Below are positions 43,428 through 51,891 of a DNA stretch of 64,000 nucleotides, piece after piece. Positions within the stretch are counted from its first letter, which is position 1; the number at the start of each line of letters is the position of its first letter. Made by a program: the position numbers and the translations under genes. Under the pieces are notes generated by a model, which made no database searches, was not told the DNA's origin, and saw only the letters and a program-made list of their open reading frames with translations. The DNA comes from Litorivivens sp041625575 (GTDB taxonomy: Bacteria > Pseudomonadota > Gammaproteobacteria > Pseudomonadales > Spongiibacteraceae): contig JBFJTG010000006.1 in the NCBI GenBank assembly GCA_041625575.1, positions 1 to 64,000 of the forward strand. The letters are read 5' to 3'.

Positions 43428-43817
43428 TTGAAAGAGTTCAAGCGTACCGACCGGGTTGCCGATTTCCTAAAAAAGGAACTTGGCAGCCTCATCCAGCTTG
43501 AGCTGCGTGATCCGCGTCTTGGCATGGTCAGCGTAACGGATGTAGCTGTTAGTAAAGATCTGGCCCACGCCCGTATTTTCGTGACCGTAATGGGCAAGGA
43601 AACAGCCGAAGAAGCCGAAGAGGCGCTGAACGTTCTCAACCATGCGGCCGGCTTTCTTCGCTCTCGCGTTGCCAAAAATCACAACGCTCGTACCACGCCA
43701 GCGCTAAAGTTCTTGTTCGACACAGCGGTTAGGCGCGGCGAATATATGTCGCGTTTGATCGAGAGTGCCGTTGCCGGTGACAGTAAAGATCGCAGCGACG
43801 ATACGCCGGAGCAGTAA
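43428..43817 (+). CDS. rbfA: 30S ribosome-binding factor RbfA
   Basis: 129 residues: KEFKRTDRVADFLKKELGSLIQLELRDPRLGMVSVTDVAVSKDLAHARIFVTVMG, then LNHAAGFLRSRVAKNHNARTTPALKFLFDTAVRRGEYMSRLIE, the KH-type fold of RbfA. It acts in 16S rRNA 5'-end maturation and cold adaptation. The start is TTG 43428, with AAGGTGG upstream and homology from the first residue; no in-frame ATG is near. The TAA overlaps the truB ATG by one base. Confidence 0.95.
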   Translation: MKEFKRTDRVADFLKKELGSLIQLELRDPRLGMVSVTDVAVSKDLAHARIFVTVMGKETAEEAEEALNVLNHAAGFLRSRVAKNHNARTTPALKFLFDTAVRRGEYMSRLIESAVAGDSKDRSDDTPEQ

Positions 43818-44746
43818 TGGCCAGGCGTCGGCGCGGCCGTCCCCTGGACGGCATCCTTATACTCGACAAACCCCTCGGGCGCAGTTCAAATAGTGCCCTT
43901 CAAGCCTGCCGGTCGATATATTCCGCCGCAAAAGCCGGTCATACCGGCAGTCTTGATCCGCTTGCGACGGGTGTGCTCCCGGTGTGCTTTGGCGAGGCCA
44001 CTAAATTCTCCCAGTTTCTCCTTGATGCCGACAAAGGCTATGCCACGACGGTCATTTTTGGTTGCGCAACAACAACCGGCGATGCCGAGGGTGATATCAC
44101 CGCTGAAGTTGATGCTTCCGGTTTGACTGAGGCGGTATTGAAGGCTGCGATGGCAAGCTTCGAAGGTGAGATCGATCAAGTGCCTTCGATGTATTCGGCC
44201 CTAAAGCAAAATGGCCGACCCTTATATGAACTGGCGCGTAAGGGTATTGAAGTTGAGCGCAAGGCGCGCAGGATTACGATTCATCGTTTGGAGTTACAGG
44301 CCTTTAGGCCGGGCGCGCGTGCCGAAGCTGATTTGCTCGTGACGTGCACTAAAGGCACCTATATTCGGTCTTTGGCCGAAGATTTGGGCAGCGTTCTGGG
44401 CCTTGGCGCCCACGTGTCCGTGCTGCGTCGCACCATGGCCGGCCCCTTTGATCTCTCCCGGGCGATCACGCTGCCGACCCTTGAAGCGATGAAGCAGGCC
44501 GATGCCATCGGCGAGCTTGACGCTCTCTTATTGCCGACCGAGCTGGCGATACCGCATCTGCCGATGCTCAGTTTGGGCGAGTCGGCAGGCTATTTTCTTT
44601 TGCAGGGGCAGGCTGTACAGATGCCCAAGGCACCCACCGAGGGTTTGGTCGGTTTGAAGCTGGAGGATGGTCGCTTTGTCGGGGTTGGTGAAATCATGGA
44701 TGACGGGCGGGTTGCCCCTCGCCGTTTGGTTTCCAATGTGCGATAA
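43817..44746 (+). CDS. truB: tRNA pseudouridine(55) synthase TruB
   Basis: 309 residues (E. coli 314). The catalytic Asp is in KAGHTGSLDPLATGVLPVCFGEATK. GYATTVIFGCATTTGDAEGD, QVPSMYSALKQNGRPLYELARKGIEVERKAR and CTKGTYIRSLAEDLGSVLG are the other family blocks, and a C-terminal PUA-like domain ends the protein. It makes pseudouridine 55 in the T loop of tRNAs. Translation is coupled to rbfA through TAATG. It is the last gene before rpsO, 169 nt away. Confidence 0.97.
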   Translation: MARRRRGRPLDGILILDKPLGRSSNSALQACRSIYSAAKAGHTGSLDPLATGVLPVCFGEATKFSQFLLDADKGYATTVIFGCATTTGDAEGDITAEVDASGLTEAVLKAAMASFEGEIDQVPSMYSALKQNGRPLYELARKGIEVERKARRITIHRLELQAFRPGARAEADLLVTCTKGTYIRSLAEDLGSVLGLGAHVSVLRRTMAGPFDLSRAITLPTLEAMKQADAIGELDALLLPTELAIPHLPMLSLGESAGYFLLQGQAVQMPKAPTEGLVGLKLEDGRFVGVGEIMDDGRVAPRRLVSNVR

Positions 44747-44915
44747 TGCGCGGCTGGCCTGGGGCTGACTACTTGTTGTAGTGTCTTAGGTGGTAACGAA
44801 CCTGTCTGTAAATATGCACGGGCAGGCTCGTCTCGAGGGTTACTGTGTTCGGTTCGCAAACGCTTTCCGGGATAGGTAGTCCAAGCATATTCATAGAGAT
44901 AGAGGAATTGAGACA

Positions 44916-45185
44916 ATGGCATTGTCCGCTCAAGAAAAAGCAGCAGTCGTTAAAGAGTACCAACAGTCTGAATCAGACACCGGTTCGCCCGAAGTGCAAG
45001 TCGCACTGCTCACCGTGAACATCAATAAACTGCAAGGCCATTTCGAAGGTCACGGCAAGGATCACCATTCCCGCCGCGGTTTGATTCGTATGGTTAACCA
45101 GCGCCGTAAACTGCTGGATTACCTCAAGAAGAAAGATACCGGGCGTTACACTAGCCTGATCGGACGCCTTGGATTGCGTCGTTAA
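44916..45185 (+). CDS. rpsO: 30S ribosomal protein S15
   Basis: 89 residues (E. coli 89), with SAQEKAAVVKEYQQSESDTGSPEVQVALLTVNINKLQGHFEGHGKDHHSRRGLIRMVNQRRKLLDYLKKKD. It binds 16S rRNA early in platform assembly. The 169-nt upstream region contains CCTGTC / GGCAGG arms around a 14-nt loop. S15 represses its own mRNA in several bacteria through leader structures, so an autoregulatory leader is possible. GAGG lies upstream of the ATG. pnp follows beyond a strong hairpin. Confidence 0.98.
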   Translation: MALSAQEKAAVVKEYQQSESDTGSPEVQVALLTVNINKLQGHFEGHGKDHHSRRGLIRMVNQRRKLLDYLKKKDTGRYTSLIGRLGLRR

Positions 45186-45201
45186 TAGTAAGAATAGTGT
45201 G

Positions 45202-45226
45202 ATAGGGGCCGGTTTCCGGCCCCTAT
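45202..45226 (+). terminator. Hairpin between rpsO and pnp
   Basis: A perfect 11-bp stem ATAGGGGCCGG / CCGGCCCCTAT with a TTT loop, 16 nt after the rpsO stop and 32 nt before pnp. There is no proper T-run (ACATTTATAA follows), so partial termination or RNase III processing, as at the E. coli rpsO-pnp junction, is more likely than full termination. Confidence 0.7.
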
Positions 45227-45258
45227 ACATTTATAAGACCTCAATGGAGGAAAACTGA

Positions 45259-47394
45259 GTGATGAATCCCGTTCGAAAAACGTTCCAGTGGGGAAATCAT
45301 AGTATTACCCTAGAAACAGGCCGTATTGCCCGTCAGGCAACCGGTGCTGTGCTGGTATCTATGGACGACGTATCTGTACTGTGCACCGTTGTTGGCGTGA
45401 AAAGCGTCAAGCCAGGCCAGGACTTTTTCCCGCTGGCAGTACATTACCAAGAGCGTACTTACGCTGCCGGCCGCATACCCGGTGGTTTCTTCAAGCGCGA
45501 AGGCCGTCCGTCCGAAAAAGAAACACTGACTTCTCGTCTGATCGACCGTCCGATACGCCCGCTGTTCCCGAAAGGCTACAAGAATGAAGTACAGGTTGTC
45601 TGTACGGTTATGTCGGCTGAGAGCAACATCGATCCTGATATCGCTGCCTTGATCGGCACTTCCGCTGCACTGGCTATTTCCGGTGTTCCTTTCGCGGGCC
45701 CCATCGGTGGCGCGCGTGTTGGTTACACGGCAGAAAATGGCTACATGCTGAACCCGACCTATTCAGAGCTGGAAGACAGTGAGCTGAATATGGTAGTTGC
45801 CGGTACTGAAGATGCGGTATTGATGGTTGAGTCGGAAGCAGCTGAACTGACCGAAGATCAAATGCTGGGTGCGGTACTGTTTGCTCACCAGGAAATGCAG
45901 GCTGTAATCAAAGTCATTAACGAATTGGTTGCTGAAGCCGGTAAGCCCAAATGGGAAGTCGAGTCAGCCGAGGAAAATACAGCCTTGCTGGCCGCCGTTG
46001 CTGACGGTTACAAAGCGGGTTTGGGTGAAGCCTACCGCATTACCGACAAAATGGAGCGTTACGGCAAGGTTGGCGAACTTCGCGATCAAGCCATTGCTGC
46101 TCTGGCAGGTGAAGGAAGCGAGTTCAGCGCCGATGAGGTTGCTGGTGTATTCGGCAAGCTGGAAAAGCAGATTGTGCGTCAGCGCATTCTTAATGGCGAG
46201 CCGCGTATTGACGGTCGCGACAATCGCACAGTTCGTCCTATCGCGGTCGAAGTTGGCGTATTGGCCAAAACTCACGGCTCTGCGCTCTTTACCCGTGGTG
46301 AAACACAGGCCATTGGTGTGACTACCCTGGGTACTACCCGTGACGCTCAGTTGATCGATGCGCTGGAAGGCTCAAAGAAAGACAATTTCATGCTGCACTA
46401 CAACTTCCCTCCCTACTCGGTTGGCGAAGCAGGACGTATCGGCTTTACGGGTCGTCGTGAAGTAGGGCATGGCCGTTTGGCCCGTCGCGGTTTGGCTGCA
46501 GTATTGCCAACGGCGGAAGAATTTCCCTACACAATCCGCGTTGTATCTGAAATCACTGAATCAAACGGTTCCAGCTCCATGGCTTCAGTCTGCGTAGGCA
46601 GCCTGTCGATGATGGACGCTGGCGTTCCTTTGAAAGCTCCCGTCGCCGGTATTGCGATGGGTCTGGTGAAAGAAGGCGAGCGTTTTGCGGTTCTGACTGA
46701 CATCCTGGGTGATGAAGATCATCTGGGTGACATGGACTTCAAAGTAGCGGGTACTGCCAATGGTATTACTGCGTTGCAGATGGATATCAAGATTCAGGGC
46801 ATCACCGAAAAGATCATGGAAATTGCCTTGGAGCAGGCCGAAACGGCTCGTTTGCACATTCTGGGTCAGATGAATCAGGTGCTGCAGGTGTCGCGTACTG
46901 AAGTATCTAACAACGCACCGAGCATGATGACGATGAAAGTCGATTCCGACAAGATTCGTGACATCATCGGTAAAGGTGGCGCGACCATCCGTGCGATCTG
47001 CGAAGAGACACAAGCTCAAGTTGATATCGAAGACGACGGTACGGTCCGTATATACGGTGCCAATGCCGAGTCTCGCGATGCTGCGGTTGAGCGTGTTCTT
47101 GCGATCACTGCCGAAGCTGAAGTGGGCGCGACCTACACAGGTACCGTTTCACGCATCGTCGACTTTGGTGCTTTCGTCACTATCCTGCCAGGCAAAGACG
47201 GTCTCGTTCATATTTCTCAAATCGCTCATGAGCGTGTCGAGAATGTGACTGACTATTTAAAGGAAGGCGAGGAAATTCAGGTTAAGGTTCTGGACGTAGA
47301 TCAGCGTGGTCGTATCAAGCTGTCTATCAAAGAGCTGACTGAAAAAGCTGAAGTTGTTGCCGAAGAGTCTGCTGAAGAAAATAGCGAAGACTAG
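45259..47394 (+). CDS. pnp: Polyribonucleotide nucleotidyltransferase (PNPase)
   Basis: 711 residues (E. coli 711). Two RNase PH domains (YAAGRIPGGFFKREGRPSEKE in the first; FTRGETQAIGVTTLGT, GRREVGHGRLARRGLAAVLP in the second) are linked by a helical domain. They are followed by a KH domain (KIRDIIGKGGATIRAI) and an S1 domain (GTVSRIVDFGAFVTILPGKDGLVHISQI). It degrades RNA from the 3' end using phosphate. I use GTG 45259, 8 nt after GGAGG, because MMNPVRKTFQWG aligns with the E. coli start MLNP; ATG 45262 is an alternative. Confidence 0.98.
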   Translation: MMNPVRKTFQWGNHSITLETGRIARQATGAVLVSMDDVSVLCTVVGVKSVKPGQDFFPLAVHYQERTYAAGRIPGGFFKREGRPSEKETLTSRLIDRPIRPLFPKGYKNEVQVVCTVMSAESNIDPDIAALIGTSAALAISGVPFAGPIGGARVGYTAENGYMLNPTYSELEDSELNMVVAGTEDAVLMVESEAAELTEDQMLGAVLFAHQEMQAVIKVINELVAEAGKPKWEVESAEENTALLAAVADGYKAGLGEAYRITDKMERYGKVGELRDQAIAALAGEGSEFSADEVAGVFGKLEKQIVRQRILNGEPRIDGRDNRTVRPIAVEVGVLAKTHGSALFTRGETQAIGVTTLGTTRDAQLIDALEGSKKDNFMLHYNFPPYSVGEAGRIGFTGRREVGHGRLARRGLAAVLPTAEEFPYTIRVVSEITESNGSSSMASVCVGSLSMMDAGVPLKAPVAGIAMGLVKEGERFAVLTDILGDEDHLGDMDFKVAGTANGITALQMDIKIQGITEKIMEIALEQAETARLHILGQMNQVLQVSRTEVSNNAPSMMTMKVDSDKIRDIIGKGGATIRAICEETQAQVDIEDDGTVRIYGANAESRDAAVERVLAITAEAEVGATYTGTVSRIVDFGAFVTILPGKDGLVHISQIAHERVENVTDYLKEGEEIQVKVLDVDQRGRIKLSIKELTEKAEVVAEESAEENSED

Positions 47395-47421
47395 TCGCAC
47401 TGCGCATTAGCCGGCGCAAAT

Positions 47422-47448
47422 AAAAAGGGAGCTTCGGCTCCCTTTTTT
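47422..47448 (+). terminator. Intrinsic terminator after pnp
   Basis: Stem AAAAAGGGAGC / GCTCCCTTTTT with a TTCG tetraloop and a T6 run. It is symmetrical and also ends the convergent SDR genes arriving from the minus strand. Confidence 0.92.
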
Positions 47449-47486
47449 GTGCCTGAAATCTGAGGCTTTAAAGGGCATCCTCTGTC

Positions 47487-48254
47487 TTAGCCAACCGTTC
47501 GCCCCTGATCTACCTGATAGACGGCGCCGTGAACCGCCTTGGCCTCATCAGATGCGAGAAAGGCAACGGTTGCTGCAACCTCGCCTGCTTCCATAAAGCC
47601 GCGCTCGGTGCTGGAGCGCATGATCAGTTCGAAATCCATGTCGTCGGCAAATTGGATATTCTGAATCTGTGGCGTATTCATGCCCCCGGGGCATACGGCA
47701 TTGACGCGCAACTCGGTCTTCAGGAATTCCATTGCCAGCGCCCGGGTGAGGCCGATCAAACCGTGCTTGGCGGCGCAGTAGCTAGCCGAATATGGCTGGC
47801 CCTGGGTCGAAGCGAGAGATCCGATATTGACGATATTGCCCTTGTTGGAAAGCAGGTGTGGAATGGCCGCTTGTGAGAGAAAGAAGGGTGCGTTGAGGTT
47901 AATGGCCATGTCCTGCTGCCAGTCTTGTTCGCTGACACTGTGCGTGTGGCGAAAGCGGTGAACGCCGGCGACGTTAAGCAAAATATCCAGCGCGGCAAAC
48001 TCTACAATGGCAGCGTCGACGGCGGCTTGGCATTGGGGCGGTTCAGCTAGGTTGGCGACGAAGGTTTTCAGGAGCGGGCTGCCGCATTCCTTTTCAAGCT
48101 CGGCAAGCTTGACCGAATCGCGCGCGACTGCAAGTACCGCAGCGCCCTCACTTAGTAACTTGATTACACAGGCCTTACCCAGCCCTGAAGATGCGCCGGT
48201 GATTAGGGCTACTTTGCCGCCAAAGCGGCCTTGAGGCTCCATTAACTGCGGCAT
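47487..48254 (-). CDS. Short-chain dehydrogenase/reductase (SDR)
   Basis: 255 residues of classical SDR type: cofactor loop ALITGASSGLGKACV, NVAG-type motif LLNVAGVHRF, catalytic Ser in VNIGSLAST and the YxxxK pair in YCAAKHGLIG, and PGG after strand beta6. An Arg after the first strand (AVARDS) suggests NADP(H) is possible. The substrate is unknown. It is translationally coupled to the upstream SDR gene through TAATG, so the two probably act together, for instance on a hydroxy or keto lipid. Confidence 0.88.
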   Translation of the reverse strand: MPQLMEPQGRFGGKVALITGASSGLGKACVIKLLSEGAAVLAVARDSVKLAELEKECGSPLLKTFVANLAEPPQCQAAVDAAIVEFAALDILLNVAGVHRFRHTHSVSEQDWQQDMAINLNAPFFLSQAAIPHLLSNKGNIVNIGSLASTQGQPYSASYCAAKHGLIGLTRALAMEFLKTELRVNAVCPGGMNTPQIQNIQFADDMDFELIMRSSTERGFMEAGEVAATVAFLASDEAKAVHGAVYQVDQGRTVG

Positions 48255-49024
48255 TATTTAGACGAGGCTTTGATAATGCGCCACAGCAGTGAGGGGAAGA
48301 AGCGGCGCAACCAGGTCAATATCTTGGCTTCGGCACCGGGATATAAAAATTCGACGCCTTTCTCTATCGCCTTTTCAACTTCATCGACGATGAATTCGGG
48401 TGACGCCATGCGACCTTTTTCGCGTGATTCGCGAATGTTCTTGGTGTCCATTGCCTGATCGATCAGGGGCGTGTTTACCATGGGTGGATTGACCGCCATG
48501 ATGTGTACATCGCCGCCACGGTTTTCATGAATCAGGACTTCCGCAAAGGCGTTTGTTGCTGCCTTGGTGGCATTGTAGGCACCCAAATCCGGTGCCATCA
48601 CATAGCCTGCAATAGAGCCGAATATTACAATCAGGCCGCGTTTACGTTCCTGCATTTTGGGTAGCAGGACTTTTGTCAGGTGCACTGTGCCGTTGTAATT
48701 GATGGCCATCATTTTGGTGATCAGGTCTGGCGCCATGGTCAGCAGCGGCCCGGTGGGCATAATGGCGGCGCAGTGAGTGAGCTGATCTATGGGGCCGAGC
48801 TGGCTTTCTGCTTGCTCAACGGTTTCGCGGACTTGCCTGAGATCCGCCACATCGCATTTGAATGCCGTAATATTGTCAGATTGGGCAGCGGTTTTTTGCA
48901 GGCCATCCTCGTTCATGTCGAGAATGGCAACTTTTACACCGCGTTTTGCCAGCCTGAGCGCAATGATTTGGCCCATGCCACTGGCACCACCGGTTACCAT
49001 TGCTACCTTAACATCTAGAGCCAT
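48254..49024 (-). CDS. Short-chain dehydrogenase/reductase (SDR) with C-terminal extension
   Basis: 256 residues. Cofactor loop AMVTGGASGMGQIIAL with Asp at the end of strand beta2 (AILDMNEDG) indicating NAD(H), CAAIM in place of NNAG, catalytic Ser in VIFGSIAGYV, and YNATKAATNAF with the Tyr and Lys. The C-terminal part FLYPGAEAKILTWLRRFFPSLLWRIIKASSK is basic and amphipathic, like SDR family members that associate with membranes. The substrate is not known. First gene of the SDR pair, divergent from the LuxR regulator. Confidence 0.88.
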   Translation of the reverse strand: MALDVKVAMVTGGASGMGQIIALRLAKRGVKVAILDMNEDGLQKTAAQSDNITAFKCDVADLRQVRETVEQAESQLGPIDQLTHCAAIMPTGPLLTMAPDLITKMMAINYNGTVHLTKVLLPKMQERKRGLIVIFGSIAGYVMAPDLGAYNATKAATNAFAEVLIHENRGGDVHIMAVNPPMVNTPLIDQAMDTKNIRESREKGRMASPEFIVDEVEKAIEKGVEFLYPGAEAKILTWLRRFFPSLLWRIIKASSK

Positions 49025-49229
49025 CTTGTCCGTCCTGTCTTTCGGATTAGCGCAACTATAAGCGCAATTAGTAAGATACAGTCTGACATAGAGCTGGCGG
49101 CCCTTTTGATGAAAATTTATTCACCTGCTGCGGGCAATTTATGGTGGTTTTACGGTCGAGTTGGGCAGCGTTTCCCATTGGCCTCAGGACTGTTCATAAT
49201 GAGGCTACACATTGAGAGATTGTGGGTTT

Positions 49230-50360
49230 ATGCAGATTGATCCCCTGGTTAGCGAGCTGCTTGCCAGCATTTACGAAGGGCCACTGGAAGCCGAGCCGTG
49301 GCAGTCCTTTCTCGTTAAATTGCGCAAGATCATGGGCGCAAATTCGGCGACGCTGGTACTAAAGCCCCCCTCGATGCGAGACCGTGGAGTGATGCGCATA
49401 GATGGTGGCCGAATCGAGGGCATTGCACGCTACCAGGAGAGCTTGTTTGCGATGGATCCCTTTTTGCACATTCCACCGGGGCAGGTGAAATGTTTGCTGG
49501 AGCTTGTGCCGGAAGCTGAATGGGTTGAAAGCGAACTCTACAAGGTTTGCATGGAGCCCGCGGGATTTTACGACAGTCTTGGCGTCGATATGTATGTACC
49601 CGATGAAATGGAGGCCGGGCTACGGGTCACCCGAAACAAGGAGTCTCCGCGGTTTGACGAGAATGACAAAGCCCTGATGCGCGACATCGTGGATCACCTC
49701 GAGCGGGCAATCCGTCTTCACGTTCGCTTCAACAAAATTGAATCCGAGCGTGCGCTTTACGCCGGTGCTGTTAATCAGTTGTCGCTGGCGACGATTCTTC
49801 TGGACGAAAATGGCGCGGTACTGTCCTGCAATAAAATGGCAGAGCAATTACTGGCGCGCGAGCCCGAGCTGCAGGTGTCCAAAGGCTATCTTCAGGTAGG
49901 CGACGATGCCCAGACGGCGGAATTGCAGCGTTTGATTGGCGCCGTGTTAGAGCAGCAACAGCATGGTGGTCCTGCCGTGATTGAGGCGATGCGAATCACC
50001 CGGGACGGTGACTACGCTGATCTTGGCGTTGCGGTGCGCCCGGTTCCGATGAATGAGTGGTCTGAAGGGCGTTCGGTGCCAACCGTTGCGATATTTATTA
50101 GCGATCCGGATTTTGGTGCGGAAGCACCGGTTAAGGTCATCTCCAGACTATTCGGCTTTACGCCAACAGAAGCCCAATTGTCCTTGTTATTGGCAGAGGG
50201 TCTGAGCCTCGATGAAGCCTCGCAAGCGCTGGGTATTAGCCGCAATACCGCGCGTACGCACTTACGCTCAATTTTCAATAAGACCGGAGTAAGTCGGCAA
50301 ACACTCCTGGTCAGACTTATCCTGAAAAGCGTGGCGCAACTTGCCTGGGAGGGAGGCTGA
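49230..50360 (+). CDS. LuxR-family transcriptional regulator
   Basis: 376 residues from ATG 49230 (TTG 49212 would add six). The long N-terminal region has no clear known ligand domain, but a middle part (about 180-290) resembles a PAS-type sensor (LATILLDENGAVLSCNKMAEQLL). The C-terminus is a LuxR helix-turn-helix: FGFTPTEAQLSLLLAEGLSLDEASQALGISRNTARTHLRSIFNKTGVSRQTLLVRLI. It lies between the divergent SDR genes and the hydrolase gene and may control either. Its ligand is unknown. Confidence 0.87.
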   Translation: MQIDPLVSELLASIYEGPLEAEPWQSFLVKLRKIMGANSATLVLKPPSMRDRGVMRIDGGRIEGIARYQESLFAMDPFLHIPPGQVKCLLELVPEAEWVESELYKVCMEPAGFYDSLGVDMYVPDEMEAGLRVTRNKESPRFDENDKALMRDIVDHLERAIRLHVRFNKIESERALYAGAVNQLSLATILLDENGAVLSCNKMAEQLLAREPELQVSKGYLQVGDDAQTAELQRLIGAVLEQQQHGGPAVIEAMRITRDGDYADLGVAVRPVPMNEWSEGRSVPTVAIFISDPDFGAEAPVKVISRLFGFTPTEAQLSLLLAEGLSLDEASQALGISRNTARTHLRSIFNKTGVSRQTLLVRLILKSVAQLAWEGG

Positions 50361-50477
50361 CGGGCCGCTACGTACTAGCGCTGATTGACGATTTGTCCAT
50401 ATTCCGGTAAACAGGCGTATGTATTCAGCGTTAACGCCCGCGTGGTGTTTATCCCTAATTCTAATTGGTAACTCGTG

Positions 50478-51686
50478 ATGATGTTGGCTCCACTGTCTGT
50501 GATTCGTAATGTCCTTGTCGTATTGAGCTGTGCAGCTGTATTAAGTGCCTGTAACGACAGTTCCAGCTCCGGCTCCGGGGCAGGCTCCTCCAGCAGTAAC
50601 TCCAGCGTTATAGTCGTCGAAACCTTTACTACGGATTCGGCGAAAGAATTGTCTGCTTTTACTATTTCCGGGCCGATGGATCCGAATCCGGGCTGTGTTC
50701 CCGATACAGCCTCCAACCTTCCCTTGCCCGAGGGCTTGCTGGTCTATCGTCGTGATGAAAAACCGACTCGACTGGTGGTATTTGCACACGGCAACGGCCA
50801 TTTCGTGCGCAAGAGCTGGTTACCACATATGAGACGCGAGCTGCAGCTGGCACAGTTCTACCAGAATAAACCCGGCAGCGTTGCCTTTGTTGCGACTGAC
50901 TATCGAGACAATCTGGGTTTTCCCACCCTGCGCGGAGCGCACGACACCATCGCTGCTACCTTGCGCGCATTGAAGCAATTTCCCAGTATTGAAACGGTCT
51001 ACCTGTTTGGCGTTTCTATGGGGGCCGCTGTGTCCGGCACAGCAATAGCGGAATCGGTTGTTTTACCGACGGGTGAATCAAAGTTTACGACAGATGGATC
51101 GCCTTTATTTGATTACTGGATAGATGTTGAAGGTGTTAGCCAGTTGGCCGAAACCTATAGTGAAGCTGCCGTTGCCGCGCAAATTTCCGAATTTGCTGCC
51201 GCTGCCCGTGATGGCATTGAGCGTGATGCAGGCGGCACACCGCCGGAATGTCCGCTTGCCTATCAGCGCCGATCGCCCGCTTACCATGCGGCGACCATGA
51301 AGCTCGGCGGTATAAAAGCCGCAACAGTTATCCATGCGATTAATGATGGTCTGGTGCCGCATAATCAGGGCCGGGTCATGGCATCGGCCCTGACGACTGC
51401 AACAATTCCTACTCAGTTTTTTACTATTGTGGGTGTTTTTCCTGGCCAAGACCCCGGCACCACAGGCACCGAAACCTTGCAAGCCGGCGATGCCGATCCC
51501 TATTTGAATCTTGCGGGTCATGGCTCTGAGGCCCAGGCATTTCACCCTGTTATGCGGGTTGCCTTTGAAAACCTAAGAAAAATGCTCGACGGTACCTATA
51601 ACGAAACCGTGCCGTATTTTGAGTGCGCGATTGACCCGAATTTACCGCCGGATAGCTGTCAGGTCGATCAGTTTCAGCAGCCCTAG
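50478..51686 (+). CDS. Lipoprotein alpha/beta-hydrolase
   Basis: About 402 residues. The N-terminus is a lipoprotein signal VLVVLSCAAVLSAC followed by a Ser/Gly-rich linker, so the enzyme should be anchored in a membrane facing the periplasm or the cell surface. The hydrolase core has an oxyanion region VVFAHGNGHFVRKSW, nucleophile Ser180 in FGVSMGAAVSG, and a likely catalytic Asp in IHAINDGLVPHNQG. It may be an esterase, lipase or peptidase; the substrate is not deducible. The start is one of several adjacent codons (GTG 50475, ATG 50478, ATG 50481) without a strong ribosome site. Confidence 0.8.
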   Translation: MMLAPLSVIRNVLVVLSCAAVLSACNDSSSSGSGAGSSSSNSSVIVVETFTTDSAKELSAFTISGPMDPNPGCVPDTASNLPLPEGLLVYRRDEKPTRLVVFAHGNGHFVRKSWLPHMRRELQLAQFYQNKPGSVAFVATDYRDNLGFPTLRGAHDTIAATLRALKQFPSIETVYLFGVSMGAAVSGTAIAESVVLPTGESKFTTDGSPLFDYWIDVEGVSQLAETYSEAAVAAQISEFAAAARDGIERDAGGTPPECPLAYQRRSPAYHAATMKLGGIKAATVIHAINDGLVPHNQGRVMASALTTATIPTQFFTIVGVFPGQDPGTTGTETLQAGDADPYLNLAGHGSEAQAFHPVMRVAFENLRKMLDGTYNETVPYFECAIDPNLPPDSCQVDQFQQP

Positions 51687-51891
51687 CGACCGGCCGTAGA
51701 TAACAATAAGAAGCTGATTGGGCCCTACGCTGACTTGCCTGGCAAGTGATGCCTGAGCCCGCCGACATCACTGTTTTTGTGCGCTATTGGTGGCAGATAC
51801 AGTCGGCCGGCTGTCGGTTCTAGGGAGTGTCGAGGCGCGCCGGGAATACCGCATCCAAGTCGAACTTCACCCGGATTAGGGATAGCATCCA

